This document shows positions 1 through 8,736 of a stretch of 8,736 nucleotides of DNA, piece after piece. The notes beneath the pieces were generated by a model that was given only the letters and a program-made list of their open reading frames with translations, made no database searches and was not told the DNA's origin. Each line of letters opens with the position of its first letter. The first letter of the stretch is position 1. Origin of the DNA: an uncultured Desulfovibrionaceae bacterium (GTDB lineage: Bacteria; Desulfobacterota; Desulfovibrionia; Desulfovibrionales; Desulfovibrionaceae); assembly GCA_949427775.1 (NCBI GenBank), contig CASQEL010000066.1, positions 1 to 8,736 on the forward strand, in the 5' to 3' direction. The translations under genes and the position numbers were made by a program.

Positions 1-2251
<2,251 letters not shown>

Positions 2252-2279
2252 GTATATATCCTTACGAATTCGGACTGTC

Positions 2280-2304
2280 GGCAAAACCCCTGCGGGTCCT
2301 TGCC
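2280..2304 (-). repeat. Inverted repeat / hairpin just upstream of the rpoC RBS
   Basis: On the transcribed strand GGCAA and TTGCC close a stem that continues with two G-U pairs and a CCC/GGG inner stem around a GCA loop. It ends about 17 bases before the rpoC ribosome binding site, so it could influence rpoC translation. No U-tract follows, so it is not a standard terminator. Confidence 0.5.
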
Positions 2305-2356
2305 GGAGGCGTTGCGGCGGCGGGCCGCGCTTCGCTCCCACCGCGGCGCTCCTGAT

Positions 2357-2388
2357 GTCCGCGCGGCACGTTTCGCGTGCCCGCGGAC
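2357..2388 (-). repeat. Strong GC-rich inverted repeat in rpoB-rpoC spacer
   Basis: The arms GTCCGCGGGCACG and CGTGCCGCGCGGAC pair over 13 base pairs with one bulged G and a CGAAA loop. This is the most stable-looking hairpin in the window. It resembles REP-type or RNA-processing hairpins, but only its structure is visible, not its function. Confidence 0.65.
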
Positions 2389-2458
2389 GTACTCCTGCGG
2401 TGGCCCCTCGGTCAGCCTGTTTGCCGCCCGTATGGCGGGGTTGCCGACACTCCGGTTC

Positions 2459-2482
2459 GGCCCGCCGACATGCCAGCGGGCC
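2459..2482 (-). repeat. Inverted repeat in rpoB-rpoC spacer
   Basis: GGCCCGC and GCGGGCC form a perfect 7-bp stem, which can extend inward by UG, GC and GU pairs to about ten pairs around a CAUG loop. No U-tract follows. Confidence 0.6.
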
Positions 2483-2524
2483 CGTTGCGTCCTGTTACAC
2501 TGCGGGGCAAAGACCGCGCGCGCC

Positions 2525-2548
2525 TTGCCGCAGCCGCCGCGACGGCAA
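2525..2548 (-). repeat. Inverted repeat in rpoB-rpoC spacer
   Basis: TTGCCG and CGGCAA flank a GC-rich 12-base centre, about 50 bases after the rpoB stop codon. The centre can form further pairs. It is shorter than the other spacer repeats and, in such GC-rich DNA, could be chance. Confidence 0.4.
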
Positions 2549-2597
2549 TGCCGCGCTGCGCTTCGGGGGCGTTTCGGTCCGCACGCCGCGGAAGGCT

Positions 2598-6709
<4,112 letters not shown>

Positions 6710-6738
6710 TGGATACCTCAAAAATAGGTAACGGTTGC

Positions 6739-6751
6739 CCCGCTCGGCGGG
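6739..6751 (-). other. Short GC hairpin upstream of the rpoB RBS
   Basis: CCCGC and GCGGG form a 5-bp stem with a CGA loop about 20 bases before the rpoB ribosome binding site. A run of six U precedes rather than follows it, so it is not a terminator. It may help shape the leader, or be chance. Confidence 0.3.
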
Positions 6752-6782
6752 CGAAAAAACAGTCTTTATGGTAAGGCCTTGC

Positions 6783-6802
6783 AAAAATTCCGCAAGGTGC
6801 GG
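6783..6802 (-). terminator. Attenuator-like hairpin with U-tract in the rpoB leader
   Basis: On the transcribed strand CCGCA, a CCT loop and TGCGG (6802-6790) are followed at once by AATTTTT (6789-6783). This is the form of a small intrinsic terminator, placed about 140 bases after the inferred rpoB start site and 74 bases before the ATG. The stem is only 5 bp, so it may be a pause or a partial attenuator rather than an efficient terminator. Leader attenuation is known for rpoBC operons in other bacteria; its action here is inference. Confidence 0.35.
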
Positions 6803-6829
6803 CACACGCATAAGGCGACAAAACCCACT

Positions 6830-6849
6830 CCCTGTCCTGGCCGACAGGG
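6830..6849 (-). repeat. Perfect 7-bp inverted repeat in the rpoB leader
   Basis: CCCTGTC and GACAGGG are separated by a 6-base GGCCAG loop. It lies upstream of the hairpin/U-tract at 6783-6802 in the inferred leader. It has no U-tract itself and could act as leader RNA structure. Confidence 0.45.
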
Positions 6850-6949
6850 GCATGGGCGTTGTCGCGAGTCATAAAATTTGTTAGTGGTGGCAATCCCTTA
6901 TGCTGTGCTTCAGAAGAACCGTCCTTGTAAGCGTCGTGTCGAATTAAAA

Positions 6950-6978
6950 ATTTTACATCCGGAAATTTTTTTTGGCAA
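6950..6978 (-). promoter_or_regulatory. Sigma70-type promoter for rpoB
   Basis: TTGCCA (6978-6973) and TAAAAT (6955-6950) are separated by exactly 17 bases, five of six matches to each consensus hexamer. The spacer contains a run of eight A overlapping the -35 end. Transcription should start near 6943, giving a leader of roughly 230 bases before the rpoB ATG. This is the best promoter candidate seen in the window and explains how rpoB is expressed without rplJL upstream. Confidence 0.7.
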
Positions 6979-7036
6979 GGAATTTATTCCCGCGTATGGA
7001 CCCGTTCCGGGCGGGAGGATCACCGTTCCCGGTTTT

Positions 7037-7057
7037 GGATGGCTCGCAGGGCCATCC
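7037..7057. repeat. Perfect 7-bp inverted repeat between the divergent promoters
   Basis: GGATGGC and GCCATCC flank a 7-base centre (TCGCAGG). It lies about 60 bases upstream of the rpoB -35 box and about 100 bases upstream of the candidate plus-strand promoter. It could be an operator or a relic hairpin. No U-tract adjoins it on the 3' side of either strand, so it is not a terminator. Confidence 0.4.
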
Positions 7058-7160
7058 GGGCGCAGTCGTGTCCCGCGTCGCAGTGGGTTTCAGCGGCGTT
7101 GGACTCCGAACAACGGGAGTATGCAAAAATATGCCTTAACTGTCCCATCTATGGCGCTTC

Positions 7161-7189
7161 TTGCTGCGACATGGGAATTTGCGTATTCT
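7161..7189 (+). promoter_or_regulatory. Weak candidate promoter for the csd4-like gene
   Basis: TTGCTG (7161-7166) and TATTCT (7184-7189) are 17 bases apart. The match is three of six and four of six to the sigma70 hexamers, so it is a modest candidate. A start near 7196 would leave a leader of about 80 bases before the chosen ATG, with a GC-rich hairpin inside it. Confidence 0.35.
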
Positions 7190-7222
7190 TCGTTAGGCCC
7201 TGATCATGACAGTCCGCGGAGA

Positions 7223-7251
7223 ATGCGCGTGCCGCGCGTGCGCGGCGGCAT
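7223..7251 (+). other. Leader hairpin upstream of the csd4-like gene
   Basis: GCCGCGC and GCGCGGC (7231-7246) form a near-perfect palindrome with only two bases between the arms; outer ATGC/GCAT pairs extend it with internal mismatches. It ends about 15 bases before the ribosome binding site and could affect translation. No U-tract follows. Confidence 0.45.
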
Positions 7252-7278
7252 GAATTTTCGTCTATGGGGGATTTGGGC

Positions 7279-8730
7279 ATGGACAGACAGACATGGGGAC
7301 GACGGTCGGCGGCACGAGCCGGGCTTTTGCATCGCGGTCGCCTGTCGCCGTTTTTTTGGCTCGCGCTGCTTCTGACGTGTTTGGGGGCGGCGGTTGCCGA
7401 GGCTGCGGAGCTCGATGCCCCTTCGCTGGATTTCAGTGTATTCAAAATGGGTTCCGGAGCGCCCGCGGCATTGGTGGTGGGCGGCATTCAGGGCGACGAG
7501 CCGGGCGGTTTTTCGGCCGCCACCCTGTTGGCCATGCGCTATACCGTCACGCGCGGAACCCTGTGGGTCGTGCCCAATCTGAATTTCCCCAGCATCATCA
7601 AACGTTCTCGGGGACTGCACGGAGATATGAACCGCAAGTTCGCGGTGCTGCCCTGCACCGACCCGGAATATTCGACCGTCAGCCGCATTCAGGAGCTTAT
7701 CCGCGCGCCCGAGGTGGGGCTGGTGCTCAATCTGCATGACGGCAGCGGGTATTACCGGCCCACGAGGGAAGGCCCGCTGCACAACCCCGCCCGCTGGGGA
7801 CAATCGGTGATTATCGATCAGGCCCGCATGGCGGAGGATGTGCCTCTGGCGGAATTGCAGAATGTGGCCGAACGGGTGCTTTCCTCCGTCAACAAACGTC
7901 TTCTTGCGCCGGGGCACCGCCTGCACCTGCACAATACGCGCACCTCCGACGGCAACCGGGAAATGGAAAAAAGTCTGTCGTGGTTTGCCGTGCGGCACGG
8001 CAAAGCCGCCTTCGGCCTGGAAGCCAGCAAGGAGTTTCCCGTAGAAGTGCGCGCGTATTATCATCTCCGTATGGTGGAAGCCTTTCTGGCCGAGGCGGGG
8101 ATTCAGTTCACGCGGGATTTTCCGCTCACCACACGCGGCGTACTGGCGGCGCTGCAAAGCGATCTGACCGTGACTTTCGCCGGGAACCGCATTTTTTTGC
8201 CTCTGGAGGATGCCCGTCCCCGTATCGCCTATCTGCCGTTGCCCAAGAACAGCGCGCTCAAGGCGATTTTCTCCAAACCCATCATGGCCGTGCTGCCTGA
8301 TGAGAATGAACTGTGCGTTCACTACGGCAACCGGACCGTGACCCGTATCAGCCCTGACTGGCGTGAGATGGACGACGGGCTGGACGGCATGGGCGTTATC
8401 GTGGACGGCCGGATGCAGCATGTGCCGTTTGGCCGTGTGGTGACGGTGCGCGATGTTTTTGAAGTGCGCTCCGTGCCCGGATACCGCGTCAACGCTATCG
8501 GCGTGGATGCGGGCAAGACGGATGAAAGCGGCCTGCGTCTGCGGCGCAAGGATTTTCAGCAGCGCTTTTCCGTGGATCGCCGGGGGACATTGTACCGTGT
8601 GGAAGTCTACCGCGGCGAACACTTCGCGGGCATGTTTCTGGTGCGTTTCGGCCGGACCCCCGACCCCCTGGTGACCGATCGGCATGGGGGGCCCGCCACC
8701 AGGGGCCGGGAGTCTTCCCTCGGTCGGTAG
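7279..8730 (+). CDS. csd4: Csd4/Pgp1-like M99 family D,L-carboxypeptidase, exported
   Basis: The 483-residue product matches, by recalled sequence, Helicobacter pylori Csd4 and Campylobacter Pgp1. These are periplasmic carboxypeptidases that trim peptidoglycan tripeptide to dipeptide and help set helical cell shape. The ATG at 7279 has GGGGGA seven bases upstream; an in-frame ATG at 7264 has no clear RBS. An arginine-rich n-region and hydrophobic core FFWLALLLTCLGAAVA (about 25-40) form a Sec-type signal peptide, likely cut near AEA. GGIQGDEPGG carries Q71 and E74, and NLHDGSGYYRP carries H153. These fit the atypical Gln-Glu-His zinc site of Csd4, with the same 82-residue Gln-to-His spacing. 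GDMNRKF (N118, R119) fits substrate carboxylate binding, and E248 in FGLEASKEF is the likely catalytic glutamate. Residues about 285-458 fit the two C-terminal accessory domains, ending KDFQQRFSV and GMFLVRF. The last 20-odd residues are an extra, low-complexity tail. The gene stands alone, divergent from rpoB. Confidence 0.88.
   Translation: MDRQTWGRRSAARAGLLHRGRLSPFFWLALLLTCLGAAVAEAAELDAPSLDFSVFKMGSGAPAALVVGGIQGDEPGGFSAATLLAMRYTVTRGTLWVVPNLNFPSIIKRSRGLHGDMNRKFAVLPCTDPEYSTVSRIQELIRAPEVGLVLNLHDGSGYYRPTREGPLHNPARWGQSVIIDQARMAEDVPLAELQNVAERVLSSVNKRLLAPGHRLHLHNTRTSDGNREMEKSLSWFAVRHGKAAFGLEASKEFPVEVRAYYHLRMVEAFLAEAGIQFTRDFPLTTRGVLAALQSDLTVTFAGNRIFLPLEDARPRIAYLPLPKNSALKAIFSKPIMAVLPDENELCVHYGNRTVTRISPDWREMDDGLDGMGVIVDGRMQHVPFGRVVTVRDVFEVRSVPGYRVNAIGVDAGKTDESGLRLRRKDFQQRFSVDRRGTLYRVEVYRGEHFAGMFLVRFGRTPDPLVTDRHGGPATRGRESSLGR
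8665..8705 (+). repeat. 9-bp perfect inverted repeat at the 3' end of the csd4-like gene
   Basis: CCCCTGGTG (8665-8673) and CACCAGGGG (8697-8705) are exact complements separated by 23 bases that include the palindromes CCGATCGG and GGGCCC. It lies inside the last codons, ahead of the TAG at 8728-8730. No U-tract follows within the window. It may belong to a termination structure, or be part of an overrun coding tail. Confidence 0.5.
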
Positions 8731-8736
8731 GGTCAG

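Larger units (their letters stand above)
2252..2597 (-). other. Non-coding, hairpin-rich rpoB-rpoC spacer
   Basis: This 346-base stretch between the rpoB stop and rpoC start holds no gene I can support. It is visibly richer in G and C than the flanking genes and contains at least four inverted repeats, listed separately. No hairpin is followed by a U-tract on the transcribed strand, so none looks like an intrinsic terminator. I see no good sigma70 promoter for rpoC, so rpoC is probably cotranscribed with rpoB and this stretch would be internal UTR of the transcript. From general knowledge rpoB-rpoC gaps are usually short, so the length is odd. It could be a REP-like repeat insertion or a structured processing or translation-control region; the sequence does not decide between these. 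Confidence 0.7.
6710..7278. other. Divergent rpoB / csd4-like intergenic region
   Basis: This 569-base stretch separates two divergently oriented genes and contains no gene I can support on either strand. The short open frames here show no recognisable protein and overlap regulatory-looking sequence. It holds a good minus-strand promoter, a long rpoB leader with hairpins, an inverted repeat at 7037-7057, a weak plus-strand promoter and a leader hairpin before the plus-strand gene. The part nearest the rpoB promoter (about 6940-6990) is AT-rich, in contrast to the rest. In most bacteria this position would be occupied by rplL. Confidence 0.7.

Noticed and set aside
6710..6853. 48-residue N-terminal extension of RpoB from the ATG at 6853
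   Set aside because: RpoB of this group starts MGQITKQFGK. The ATG at 6709 has a well-placed GAGGT, and the extension lies in the inferred leader with the hairpin/U-tract.
6808..6903. Long-range 8-base complementarity (GCATAAGG/CCTTATGC) across the rpoB leader
   Set aside because: An 8-base match within a few hundred bases is expected by chance at appreciable frequency, and no flanking pairs extend it.
7289..7320. Twin-arginine signal or lipobox in the csd4-like leader peptide
   Set aside because: The double Arg (GRRSAA) lacks the rest of the Tat consensus, and LLTC has Thr before Cys, which does not fit a lipobox. A Sec signal with a peptidase I site near AEA fits better.
6878..7375. 165-residue plus-strand open frame across the intergenic region
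   Set aside because: It runs through both promoter candidates and into another frame of the csd4-like gene, has no good RBS, and resembles no family.
7204..8685. 493-residue minus-strand open frame opposite the csd4-like gene
   Set aside because: The plus-strand frame has a signal peptide and conserved catalytic motifs; the opposite frame is a His- and Gln-rich shadow caused by codon bias.

Overview
The window is GC-rich bacterial chromosome. It carries the two largest RNA polymerase genes, rpoB and rpoC (both on the minus strand), and one divergent plus-strand gene for a periplasmic cell-wall peptidase of the Csd4/Pgp1 (M99) family. Wording in the RpoB protein (for example the N-terminus MGQITKQFGKIK and the block LLKFHKSNQNS) looks like the Desulfovibrionaceae, curved sulfate-reducing deltaproteobacteria. 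That assignment comes from recalled homologues, not from a search.

Layout, left to right. Positions 1-2251 (minus) hold the first 750 codons of rpoC, running off the left edge inside the bridge helix. Positions 2252-2597 are a non-coding, GC-rich rpoB-rpoC spacer with several inverted repeats. Positions 2598-6709 (minus) hold rpoB, complete from start to stop but broken by an apparent one-base frameshift near 4478-4495, beside a run of seven G (minus strand). Positions 6710-7278 are a 569-base divergent intergenic region. It holds a strong sigma70-type promoter for rpoB, a leader of about 230 bases with an attenuator-like hairpin plus U-tract, a 7-bp inverted repeat, and a weaker candidate promoter for the plus-strand gene. 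Positions 7279-8730 (plus) hold the csd4-like gene, with signal peptide, Gln/Glu/His zinc site and C-terminal domains.

rpoB and rpoC encode the beta and beta' subunits that form the catalytic centre of RNA polymerase, and lie in the usual order. What is unusual is upstream: the ribosomal protein genes rplJ-rplL that normally precede rpoB are absent, and rpoB has its own promoter facing away from a cell-shape peptidase gene. No mobile element, CRISPR array, tRNA or rRNA was seen. I found no clearly new multi-gene system. The points most worth a second look are the rpoB frameshift, the rpoB/csd4 divergent arrangement, the csd4 gene itself, and the hairpin-rich rpoB-rpoC spacer.
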